Source: Lenzites betulinus (lineage: Eukaryota; Basidiomycota; Agaricomycetes; Polyporales; Polyporaceae). From it: a stretch of 64,000 bases of DNA. Below the pieces are notes generated by a model. The model saw only the letters and a list, made by a program, of their open reading frames with translations. It was not told where the DNA came from and did not search any database. The position numbers and the translations under genes are program-made. The stretch is from the NCBI GenBank assembly GCA_022264855.1, contig JABYQU010000033.1:248001-312000 (forward strand), in the 5' to 3' direction. Shown piece after piece: positions 10,961 to 21,637 of the stretch; within the stretch, counting starts at the first letter, position 1, and each line of letters begins with the position of its first letter.

Positions 10961-13900
10961 ATGGCACACCGCCCACATCCCTACATCACCATCCCTCCTG
11001 GTGCTGCGGCCCCCACAAACCCTTCGCCGTCCGCTCGCGACCCACCCCTCTCGCCAGTGAACCTCTGGGCGGATCGTCGACATCATTCGTATACACCATC
11101 CATCTCCAGCAATTCCACCCATTCTAGCTCTCGGATCAGCCTCGATGAGCCCGCACGCTCCCCAAGTAGGGCTTCAAGCGCGTATGAGCCGGAGACATCC
11201 CGTCTGGCCTTTCCAGAGCCACAGCTCTATCGCTCCTCCTCTCAGAGATCATCAAGGTCGTCGTACAGGCCATCGAGCAGTGTCATGGGCTTGTCTCACC
11301 GAAGCTCCAGGAGCGACTCACTGCTCCCTCCTGACACTCTCCTGACGCCAACACAAAGCGCGAGGGGTGAATCGAGACCGCCCTCCATCGAAGGGACACC
11401 CGAGGTATGCCGCGTTATACATATATTTTATTGTGTCAACCTACCGACAGCGTTCAGATGCTCATCAAGGGTCTCTCGTCCGAGCTATCCAACCTCACGT
11501 AGGTGCATTTCTGTTCTGTGCCATCTCGCGACACCTTCTCAGGTAGCTGTAGTCTTGATTCGGAAGAAGGGCTGCGAAGATTCCAGAGAGGGCAGCTCTA
11601 TGACGATGATGAGGAGTGGTACCGACTTGTCCCGCCAGAAGCACGTGTAGTGCTCGACCCCAAGGAAGTGCAGCGACAATCCATCCTTTTCGAAATCATC
11701 AAGTCAGAGAAGGATTATGTAGCAGACCTCGAAACGGTCAAGGAGGTGGGAACGGCCCGTATTGCGTCACTCGCTTTCCTAATTCCCCGAGCAGGTTTTT
11801 ATAGAGCCCATAATTAACACACTAGCCGTCCCCGAACACCGCGTCAAGGGCTTCATTTCCGAGGTGTTCTTCAACATAGATCAGATTCTGGCCCACCACC
11901 AGCGTATGCTTGGAGCACTTTTTGAACGACAGCGTGAACAACACCCGCTCATACAGAGCCTTTCCGACATCATCTTGGATAGTGAGTGTAGCATGTCAAG
12001 GGCCGCGCCTGGGTGCCAATGACTTAGTATACACCCAGACAGTTTACTCTTCCAGAATGACTATGAAGACTACATCAAGCACTACCCAATTGCAGAAGCC
12101 CGACATCGCTCCGAGCTGCGCCGGAACCAGCGATACCATTACATGTTGCAACAGTGTTCACTTGCCCCGCGCGTACGGAAACGGGACCTCATCACCTTCC
12201 TCTCTCGACCGGTCACCCGACTGCCTCGGCTACTGCTATTACTGGAGAATGCGAAGAAGAACACAGAGCCGGACCATCCCGACATGGAGACGATCCCACT
12301 CCTGATTGGCATCCTCAGCGACTTCATCAAGAGCACACAGCCCGGCATCGCTGCGTCGGAGGATAAGGTTAGGTTCTGGAACCTGTGTGAGAGCTTGGTA
12401 TACCAGAAGGGCGAGATTATCGTAAGTCGCGAAACACCTATCAATTTTCCACCATTCACTGACATACTGGTAGGATTTGGATCTGTACGACGAAAGCCGT
12501 TCACTCATATACCAGGGCCCGCTCGCCCGACGATACAAGTCGAATATGGATATGCAGTGGGCCGACCTTCATGTCGCTCTCCTGGACAACTACCGTAAGT
12601 CACGTCGACAGCTGTTCTGTCCCCAATCTAAGACTCTAGATCAGTTCTTCTCCTCAAACCTGAGGCCCGCTCCAGTACCGTCACGCGACATCACGTAGTA
12701 TCACGAGTTAGTGTTCGCCGCGAGTGCCATTTCGTTCTTCCGCTCACAATCCCATAGCCTATACCCTTGGAGTATCTTCGTCTCGGCGCGTTCAACGGCC
12801 CACCAGAAAATAAAAAGGAGAAAGCAGAGGACGGCAGCGGGCTGTTGGACCGCGTACGCTCGCGCTACCGAGCGATGTACCCGCTCACAATATACCACGC
12901 GTCGTCGAAGAACAGCCGAAGATATACCCTGTATGCGGACAGCGATGCTTTGCGGGAGAGGTGGCGTGCAGAGCTTCAGGAAGGCCTGGATATCCGGAAA
13001 ATCAGGCAAGAAAGCAATATGGTGAGTGCCTCTGTGATGTTTGAGCGGAGCATAGTTGATTGTTCATCGTTTCAGCTTTTCGCGCCGCACATTTTCAACG
13101 AAACGTTCTTCAAGTACGCCGCGTTGGTTGCGCCGTACGGTCTCTCATCACAATACACGGGCAGGGTGAATGCCGCGACCGAACTCTGTGCGATTTTCCA
13201 GAACATTTGGTGTCTCCCACATAAAGCTCACACGATGGCGCACAGCTAGTGGGTCGCAGATGTTCATCGCCGTTGCATGCACCTCCGGTGTGTACCTAGC
13301 CAGGAGAGGCGAGCGGTGTATGTGATCCATACCAATTCAAACGTCCTTGTATGCGCACTAACCCGAGATTCAGCCTTCCGCAAGGTGCTCAGCGTCCCGA
13401 ACCCAACATGTATGGTCAGCCTCCCTGCTGTGGGCAAGCTGTTCGTTCTACACGAAGGCGGCCTGTTCTCTTACTCCCTGGACATGATGTGCCGCGCTGG
13501 CCTTGGGCTGACAAGTAGCCAGACGGTGGACAGCACGAGGGAGTGTATATCCACAGATGTTATGTTCTTCCGTGCGGGGCGAATCGGATCCCGATATATG
13601 GGTGAGTTTTGACATGCCGGTGGTGTTGATCCGCAGTTGACTCACTGATTGTTTGTGTTCAGTACTCTACGGTGCCCGGAGCTTCCTTCAGGTTTATCTG
13701 TACGCTCTGGAAATCAACAACGCTGAGACGAACCAGCGGCGTTGGAGCACGGGTGGGGTTTCATCATTCCGCGCGTTTGGCGAGGTCAGTCCCTAAATTG
13801 AGAATATCGCCTCCACGATCCTAAGCGCCCGCCTCTCTCCGCCCACAGCCTCTTGCAATCCCCAAAGATACCTACAACATCACCCTTCTCAGCCGACGCA

Positions 13901-14602
13901 TCGTCATCTGTTCCGAGAAAGGCATCTCCGTCGCAGATCCCGCGAAGTACGTCCTCGTCGCTCCCGCACTATGCGCAATCCTCATCCTCAATCGTGATTA
14001 GCCTCAGCTTGAGCTTGAAGTCCGGGAGCTTGCCAGACTTCAGCAGTTCGGACAGCAGCCTACCTATGGCCGGGCTCAAGGCGCGCTGCGCATCATGCAA
14101 ACCGCTCGGGATCGTGCGCTGCCCCAATTCCGACGAGCTTCTGGTCATCTATGACGGTACGGCATCCTCGCTGGCACGCTCCTTGCGCTCTTCGTTGCTG
14201 ACATCCGCCCTCCCCCTTCCCATAGAGCTCGGCTGCTACGTCGACAAGCACGGCGTCCCGACGCGCTCGTCAGGCTACCTGCGCTGGGAAACAAAGGCGG
14301 TCTCGTACGCGCACCGCGGCGACTACATCCTCCTGCTCTCGCCCGAGTTCATCGAGACGCGCACGGTGCACACCGGGAAGCTCGTGCAGGTGCTCGAGGG
14401 CACGGACATGCGGCGCATCGACGTCGGCCTGCTCAGCCCGGACAAGGACAGCGCGCAGGCGACGACGCTCATCGCGATGCGCGGCATGGAGGAGCAGGGG
14501 CTCGTCGCGGACCGCATCCTGGAGCTCGTCGAGACGTCGGAGCTGCGCACGCCGCGCGTGTCTGACGTGCCGGGGGCGTGGGACGAGTTCGATATGCTGT
14601 GA
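10961..14602 (+). CDS. Rho guanine nucleotide exchange factor, DH-PH-CNH (Rom1/Rom2 type)
   Basis: This is predicted to activate Rho1-type GTPases at the plasma membrane in cell-wall integrity signalling. I assembled 15 exons: 10961-11404, 11458-11498, 11553-11745, 11795-11981, 12039-12421, 12474-12594, 12645-12706, 12758-13021, 13076-13165, 13227-13317, 13374-13601, 13663-13784, 13849-13946, 14002-14156, 14226-14602. The phases close to 951 aa. Residues 1-~150 are Ser/Pro-rich. The DH domain spans about 200-395 (EVQRQSILFEIIKSEKDYV, then RPVTRLPRLLLLLENAKK). The PH domain is about 425-560. The CNH domain is about 590-915 (FIAVACTSGVYLARRGER; SGYLRWETKAVSYAHRG). Unlike many fungal relatives there is no DEP domain, so an upstream exon could be missing. 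The junctions at 13165/13227 and 11498/11553 are the least certain. Confidence 0.92.
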
Positions 14603-14992
14603 GTGCTGGGGGACATTCTGGCTTGTGTCGGGACGCGTGCGGGTGAGATATGGGTATGTGCTGAGAAGATAAACGAAGTAACGCCGGATATACTATGTTT
14701 TACGATAGACTAATGCGAATGTCGGTGTAATGTATCCACCTTGCTTGATGTCTTCATGTATGCGATGTTGTTGCGGCACACTGCAGCAGCGATAGAGTTG
14801 TATTGAAACCCAACAATAAGAATATATATAGCCGTACACCAAACACCGCAAATAACTTAGTTCCTATAAAGACACGGGGTATACCGAGCACGCAGACCAG
14901 GAGAGCATTACACGATATATGTACTGATGATAAGTTACGTCGAGCCTTCTCTTGAACGGGGGACGATTGCCATGCGGGATGCGGGCGGCGGT
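14603..14992. other. Convergent 3' spacer
   Basis: 390 bp lie between the stops of the RhoGEF and lactonase-like genes. It is AT-richer than the flanks and should hold both 3' UTRs and polyadenylation sites. No gene is seen. Confidence 0.5.
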
Positions 14993-16567
14993 TTACCGGG
15001 TGAAGGTGGTCATACCCTGGAGGTTGTTGGGGTCTGAGGGGCACCAGTTCATCAGCCGGCGACCCAATAATGAGACGACAAAATCACGTACTGATCTTGA
15101 TCCCCGCGGCATTGGTGGGGCCGGAGAGGTTGAGCGAGGAGAGCTTCTTGACACTTCCCGGCGCGTCGAGCAGGAGCACATCGACCGCCGTCGCATTGGG
15201 CGCCAACACGTAGAGGAAGCTGTTAGTAGCCGTATGTTAGCACCGCGCACCGCTCCATGAAGACACATCAACAATACGCACTCCCGGCCGTTCACAGTAG
15301 CAATGTCGTTGTCGATGGTCGCAGAGCCCGGGGTCTGCGGGTACTGCTGCACGATCGAGCCCTTCAAGTTCTTGTCGACGTGCACCTCCGTGACGGTCGC
15401 GGTGCCGATGTCCGTCAAGTAAAAGTTGCCCGTCTTCTTGCTGAAGCTCGACCAGCACGTCGCGACCTGGCCGTCGATCTTGACCGCGGACGAGCGGTTC
15501 CCCGCGAAGTCGAACACGTCGAACCCGAGCCCCGCGTCCGTCGCGAGGATCGCGTTCTTGCCCGGGATGACCGTCATCGAGAAGGGGAGAATGCCGTCCT
15601 TCGCGGGCGCGACCTTCTTGAAGTCGGGCGAGAGCGAGCCGTCGGCTGCGACGTCCCACACGGCGAGGAAGCCAGGCGTGGGCGGGACGCCCTTGACGGA
15701 TGCGATGAGCTGCTTGCCGTCCTCGCTGAAGATGATGTGGCTGGCTGTGCCTGCGGGGCCTGTCGCGGGGTGGTCTGGTTGAGGCCGAGCGGGCGGAGGG
15801 TGTTGGATATCACGTTCAGGCCAGTCTTCTTGTCAACGTTGTAGCAGCTGTCATGCACTGTCAGCACATACAATGCATGCGTGTATATCACAGTCAACTC
15901 ACATGACACCGTTCACCGCGCCGCCGTTGAGGACGCAGAGGCGGTTTCCGTCCGCGTTGAAGGCAAGGGACATGGGGAACTCGCCCTCGGATGACGCGAC
16001 GTCCCCAATCTGCTGGATGTTCGTCGGCGTCCTCGGGTCGATGGAGAACAGGGAGACGGTATTTGAGCCGGCCTGTAGAAGATTGAGTGTCAGCAAGTGT
16101 ACATGCGGTAACGTTTGTGCCTATGCACTGACGTTTACGGTGGCAAGGACCTGGCCCTTCTTGGACGCCTTGATCGCGCCCTGAGAAAAGAGAGCGTCGG
16201 GACCATCCGCCTGGCCGTGCGCACCACGGCCACCGGCTGCAACAGCACGGTCGAGGTTCTGTCAAACTATGTTAGCACTTTTCTTGGTGCTAATTCTCAA
16301 CAGCACTCACAAGAGTACCGTCCACGTTGATGCTCGCCGCGATTACCATGTTCTCATCGGGCTCATTGGAAATAACTGCATACACGGTCCAATTAATCAG
16401 GCGGACGGACATGATTTTGGTGCGCACGTACAGTAGACGGCACCGGCGGCGTCGAGGCGGGTGGACTTCCCAAGCATCTTGACCCTAGCACGGCGTGCAA
16501 GAGGTGCCGCGGAGACGACGGCGGCGGCGGCAAGGACGGAGGTGAGGACTGCGGCGGTGAACTTCAT
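14993..16567 (-). CDS. Secreted lactonase/3-carboxymuconate cyclase-like beta-propeller, with apparent frameshift
   Basis: Exons: 16567-16432, 16375-16311, 16258-16133, 16072-15903, 15847-15282, 15219-15092, 15033-14993. The N-terminus (MKFTAAVLTSVLAAAAVVSA) is a signal peptide. The middle matches fungal cycloisomerase-2/lactonase family proteins (SMTVIPGKNAILATDAGLGF; SLAFNADGNRLCVLNGGAV). All junctions are in phase except inside exon 5. There the clear coding frame ending LGLNQTT must shift by one base to continue PATGPAGTASHIIF; a single extra G in the G4 run at 15767-15770 would restore it (410 aa). No GT..AG intron fits. This is either a sequencing or assembly indel or a genuine inactivating mutation. 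The substrate is unknown; members are often secreted. Confidence 0.8.
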
Positions 16568-16766
16568 CTTGACTGGTCTGATATAGGATTAAGTCGTAAA
16601 CGAGAGTGTGTGCACAAGAAGAGGTAGCAAAAAGAAAGTGGTCCGTAAGATGAAGTGAGCACAGCTCCCGCGCGTCCAGGCGGTGAAAGGAGAAAGGGTC
16701 GTAAGAAGGCGGGGGCGAAGGCGAAGGGGTCCGGGGAGGCGGTCGAACATGCTCGTCCGCTCCACT

Positions 16767-16775
16767 CCTCTTATA
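16767..16775 (-). promoter_or_regulatory. TATA-like box upstream of the lactonase-like gene
   Basis: The minus strand reads TATAAGAGG about 200 bp upstream of the start codon at 16567. Confidence 0.35.
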
Positions 16776-19440
16776 CGAATTGATGGCACGCACCTGGACA
16801 CATCCTCAGATCCTTGGGTATGGGTCTTTGGCGCTTCCAGACGCCTGCAGACGCCAACGCTCTGTGCAACGGGGCGGTGTGCCGGGCGAACATCAGCCAT
16901 GTTTTCCCAATTGCCATCGTCGTGACCGGTTGACGCCGGGCGGGGCAGAATTCCTCGTAGGAACCCACATGGATCCAGCGGTGCTCTCCGCGCTCTGTTC
17001 GGACCTGCGCGTCTGGAACCTGGATGGAATCGAGCAAGGGGGCGCCATCAAGATGCAGATGTTCGCTCCGAAACGGAATGAGCAGCAAGGAATTTGAACA
17101 TACAGAATCACCAGGGGTTGAAGGTGTGTTTCGCACGTCGAGCCGCGGCTCGGACTCGGGTTTGTTGGGCGTTGATGGCCTTCATGACAAACGACGTCCG
17201 GTGCATCTCCGGTACGGAAACTTGCCTCGGTCTTGCCCAAGTATGGGACTTCTGCCCGGGGCTGGAGGCGTCCCATCATTGTCAACGAATGCAAGCTGAC
17301 CTGACCTGCCAAGCCCACACACCTCAGTTCAGCTACCGTTACGAAGGAGGTACTGCCACTCTGCAACACGTACCACGAATTGAACATCCGGTGTCCAACG
17401 CCCACAGCGGGCCGTCGCCCCAGCGTCTCCGGCGCATCTTGACAAACACGCAAACCTGTGGCTTAAACCACGACACGGGCGCAACCTTGGCGAACGCCGG
17501 GGCATCTGTGTGCTCGGCACAACGTCCAGTCTGCACTCCGAGGTTTTGTGCAGCAGCAGTACCCATCGCGAGTCTGTCAGGAAACCCAGTTGTAAGCCCG
17601 CGCTAGCGCGACGCCAAACGCGAACCGCTGGGCCATACGGCCGAGGGGATGATGTATCCGGACATCTACAGGCTAGAGGCCCATGATGAATCGCTGCCGC
17701 GTGAGCCCTGGCCAGGAAGGGACGTGCATCGCCACAAACGAAGTGCGCACCTTCTCGCGTACGAGCTGGATCATCGATGCCCGGTGTGTGGCCTGAATCA
17801 TGGTAATGGACGCCAAGCCTTTCCGTGATGGTGCGCGCAGATACGTACGGCCCGCGGGGGTGCCGGTGCGCACTGCGTGGATGAAGACTACCGGACGCCT
17901 GGTCGCTCTCGGCCTGCCCGTCGTGATGCGAACGCCGTCGGCGCCGAGGTGACGCCATCATCGTGAAGATATCTGCAGCCAGCAGCTTGCCTGGCCACGC
18001 GTGTGCCATGCGGACGGCGAGGCCTTGGCAAAGTATTGATGAGAGTCGGAGACTTGAAGGATGCCTGTCGCCCGTACTTACAGTGCATGCGCACTCACCG
18101 ACGACGCTCTGCCAGCTGCTGTGCATTCATGCACGGCGGCCAGAGATCTCGCATCCGCGCATCACGCCCGGCAGGTCATCCGAGCTCAGTTGATCCTCGA
18201 GTGCTCACCTTGCGGCGGCCTTGGCCATGGCTGGCCAAGTCGCATGAAATGGCGAGTCCCGAGTCGGGGTTCGCACACTTTGGAGAGACCGGGGGCGAGC
18301 AGCGCACCCGGTGGGCGGCGGGAGCGCGCGGCGGAATGTAGCCTTGACGGTACGGTATGCACAGGTAGGCTCGTAGACCTGCCTCTAGTTCTGCATGGCA
18401 CACCGCACGGATTGCCTATGGGGTCTGGGAGGTGAAGACTGCCGTTAATGCTTGAGGAACGCTCCCAGAAGAGGACGTACCATCAGGACATTGCGCGGCA
18501 CAGAGTCCTAGTAAAAAACGCGCACCAGCTGTACTTCGTAGGCCAAGACTCTCGTACCATTTCGGAAAACGCACTTCGATCATGCTGAACGAAAGCAACT
18601 GTTGCATGTTGTGATTCGAAATTTCGAATACCAGCCTCACGCGCGGAGGAAGACAATCGTTCAGCCCTGCAGACTCTGCCTGTCATGCACGTGTGCAGTT
18701 ACCCATGCGTAAAGCCGATCGCGATATATAGTACAGTCACCAAGACGTCGCTCTTGGTTTTTGCACCCATGGCTTGGGGCCGGGGCGAAGGTCGCTACAA
18801 GATACATAGTGGGATGATACAACACTGGCATAAGACTGATCAGCGTCGCAGATCAAATTTCCAAGCTGAGAAACACTCCCTCACAGCAGCGAAAGCCGAC
18901 AACACCGAGCTCAAATCCAAACCAGTCCCACCGCCCGCAGGCGGCGACACAGCCAGAGGGTCATAGCGTTCATTGCAGGTATATAAAGTCGCTACAACAT
19001 CGATCCGTGGGGCGCGCCATGCGCGCTCCAACGGCAACCATTCTCAAAAGCAGGTAAGCGCGAAAGAGAAAGACAGATACAGGAAAGACCGTGCAAAGGG
19101 GGAAATGGTAAAAAATGGAAAAGCTCGGGAGCGCGGGGCGACGCCTCTGCTCCACGCGCCAGTCCGTGGTAGAAGGGCGCCAACGGCGGATTAAAAGGAC
19201 GGGATGTACAAGTCGAGGACTACGCGACGCAGGAGGGGGGCGCGAGGGTAACGGGACAACGACGGCGCGTGGGGGCGCATGTGGGGTAAGGCAGGCTGAT
19301 AGCGTACGGCGGAAGGAGGGTGGGCTATCGGTCAGGGGTGGCCGGGAGGCAGAGTCTCTCTGTAATAAAAGTTCGAAGCACCGGAAGTCACAGAATCTGG
19401 TCGTTTTTCGGCCGCGCCACCGACGGGGAGCTCAATTCGT
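16776..19440. other. 2.7-kb stretch with no supported gene
   Basis: Several open frames exist, the longest being 265 codons at 17329-18126 (-). None shows a recognisable domain, a signal peptide or a chain of phase-compatible short introns. The right end holds the 3' flank of the GPI-protein gene. Confidence 0.45.
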
Positions 19441-20487
19441 TTAGGCGAGGAGAGCGGCGGCAACGGCACCGAGGACGCCAACGATGCCGACGGACGCAAC
19501 GTTGCCGATCGCACCGTTGGAGCCGCCAGTCGCCGTCGCGGAGGTCGAGCTAGTGATGCGTTAATGCGCTACACAACATATCGGGGGTCTAAGCTCAAGA
19601 CTCACGCCGAAGTTCCGGTAGCCGACTTGGTAGCCGACGTGGAGGCACCACTCGAGGCAGGTGCGGTGGAGGCACCGCTGGTGGCAGCAGTTGCACCAGT
19701 CGAAGTTGCACCAGTCGCAGACGTGGCACCAGTAGCAGACCCGGAGGTGGTCGCGGAATCCGTGCTACCGCTGGCAGATGTGCCAGTCGAACCGCCGGTC
19801 AAGCAGCTAGTGTCGGCTGATAGAAGCGTGTCAGAAAACGATCGCTATGTTGGCGGAGCAAAAAGACTTGGTACTCACGTCCGTTCTGGATGGTAACGGG
19901 CGCTGTCTGGCCCGTTGCACCCGTGCTGTCCGTAAGCTGGAACCCGATCAAGGTACCTGGAAAGGTGATAAATCTGAGCACGCCCTTCCACCTGAAGCAG
20001 ATCGTCATTCGGCGTACCCGCGGTGATGTTGGTAGGCCAGGTGAAGGGAGAGCTGGTGAGACCACTGTACTGCTGAAGCGCGGCGGCACCGGTCTGTCCT
20101 CCGGGGTTGATGCTGTAGGGCGTGTTAAGGGGTTTTGCAAATCATAGGAAGAAAGAGCGACTTACGCCTACGAAGAAAGAAATACGCGGTCAAGGTCAGA
20201 AGACGAAACAGTCAACTCCGCTGTCGGGCTTACCAAGAAGAAGGGCGCTTTTGGCAAATGAAGATCAGCACGAATGCTGGGCGAAATCGAAAAGTGCACG
20301 TACGGGTACCACCGGACCAGGTGATCTGAACAGGGACACAGACAGTAGGCGGGTTGCTGGGAGACGATTAGGGTTAGCGAAGGATGCGGAGATAGGTAGC
20401 AGCCACGTACGGGGTGTTGAGCGTAATCTGTGCGCAGGCGGCACCGACGAGGGCGAGGGAGACGAGGGAGGCAGAGATGGACTTCAT
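19441..20487 (-). CDS. GPI-anchored Ser/Thr-rich protein, Kre9/Knh1-like
   Basis: Exons: 20487-20411, 20356-20304, 20247-20234, 20167-20166, 20112-20018, 19956-19879, 19816-19606, 19549-19441; 212 aa. Residues 1-19 form a signal peptide, with cleavage expected before Q20. The Kre9/Knh1-like N-terminal domain follows (ITWSGG; DSTGATGQTAPVTIQNG). Then comes a Ser/Thr/Gly/Ala-rich stalk and a hydrophobic C-terminus (VASVGIVGVLGAVAAALLA) preceded by small residues (GGSNGAIGN), a typical GPI-attachment signal. It is probably on the cell surface. The third exon is 14 nt and the fourth only 2 nt. Without the 2-nt exon, bounded by ...cgtag and gtaagt, the frame fails, and with it every later phase closes. 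The function is inferred only from the family. Confidence 0.88.
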
Positions 20488-20588
20488 TGCGGGCGGAGAG
20501 GGGGGGCGACGAGCTGACCGGGGAAGGTGCGAAGTGGGCGGGAGCGAGAGAGAGCTGGGGCAAAGGCAACGACACACGCGTCTCCCGC

Positions 20589-20598
20589 ATATATATAT
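20589..20598 (-). promoter_or_regulatory. TATA box of the GPI-protein gene
   Basis: An uninterrupted alternating TA run lies about 100 bp upstream of the start at 20487, at a normal fungal core-promoter distance. Confidence 0.55.
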
Positions 20599-20599
20599 C

Positions 20600-21637
20600 C
20601 GGCGCCTCCCGCTGTTTGTTTGGCTCGCGCAGGCACGCTATCAGTGGGCCGACTGGGCCCATCCCTTCGCCCGACGGCGACGACAACGGCGGCGACGTTC
20701 CGTCTGCCTTTCAAGGTCGCACTCGCCTCCTCGTCCTTGCGTCTTCACGTCTGGGCTGCATACACACCGCGGACGCTCGAGTCGGCACCGCACTCTGCGC
20801 TGCATTTGGGCGCCCGACGGCCGGACGGGCTTGGTTTGGTGCCGTGATAATCATTCTTACACTGACATCCTCTTGGCTTCGCGATCGCGACCCACGCCGT
20901 GCACGACCTGCATGCCGTCGGTGCGCACGACGACAACGACGACCGACGGCGTGCAAGCCGGCGCCTACGGCCGGAGAATGTTCGAAGACGTCATCGTCTG
21001 CATACCACGCAGGGTGCGGGCTATAAATTCATCATGTCCGCAGCGGTCTTACGCAGCTTGTAACGCGGATGATGCTGTCATACTACACGTTCAGTCCCGC
21101 TCCAGAACACTCCAGAGACTCCAGATTTAACCTCGACCGGCTCTATCCATGGAACATCCGCAGTATCAATCTTACTAGACGTTAGGCCCGTACGTGCTTT
21201 CAGAACAGACCCGAATCTACTTACACGCAGCCATCTGGGTGGAGCTTGAATTGTACAGTGCCATTGGGCAACGTTTGGAGCGTCTCGTCTGCGACTATTG
21301 CACACGACGACAGGCCGGATCGGGAAGCAAGCGGTACTTCTATTGCAGCTCCACGTAGTGCAATCCAGTATATCGCGGGGGTAGGTTATCGTTTTGAAAG
21401 CAGCTGCCGGAGCTTGTCGCTTCAGCAGGAGCCGGCCATTGCGAGAGGGACGTGAGCTTGTCGTACTTTGCTCGTTACAACACAGATGACATCGCGCAGG
21501 ACAACGCACACCCTTTCACGCGTACTACGACCTAAAGTGTATTTCTGCCAGGAGACAAGAGGAAACAAATGTGCAGAAAATCATAAAGCTAGTGTAAAGA
21601 TCACGCGCGGGGGAACGAGCATTCGAATGCATGCACC
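20600..21637. other. Intergenic region, no gene seen
   Basis: This holds the upstream region of the GPI-protein gene and the 3' flank of the RdRP gene. The open frames are low complexity and unsupported. Confidence 0.45.

Noticed and set aside
15234..15900. A GT..AG intron explaining the lactonase frameshift
   Set aside because: The only candidate, starting at gtgata and ending at cgacag, restores the wrong phase and removes conserved residues.
17329..18126. 265-codon open frame on the minus strand
   Set aside because: No domain, atypical His/Arg/Ser composition, no splice-linked continuation.
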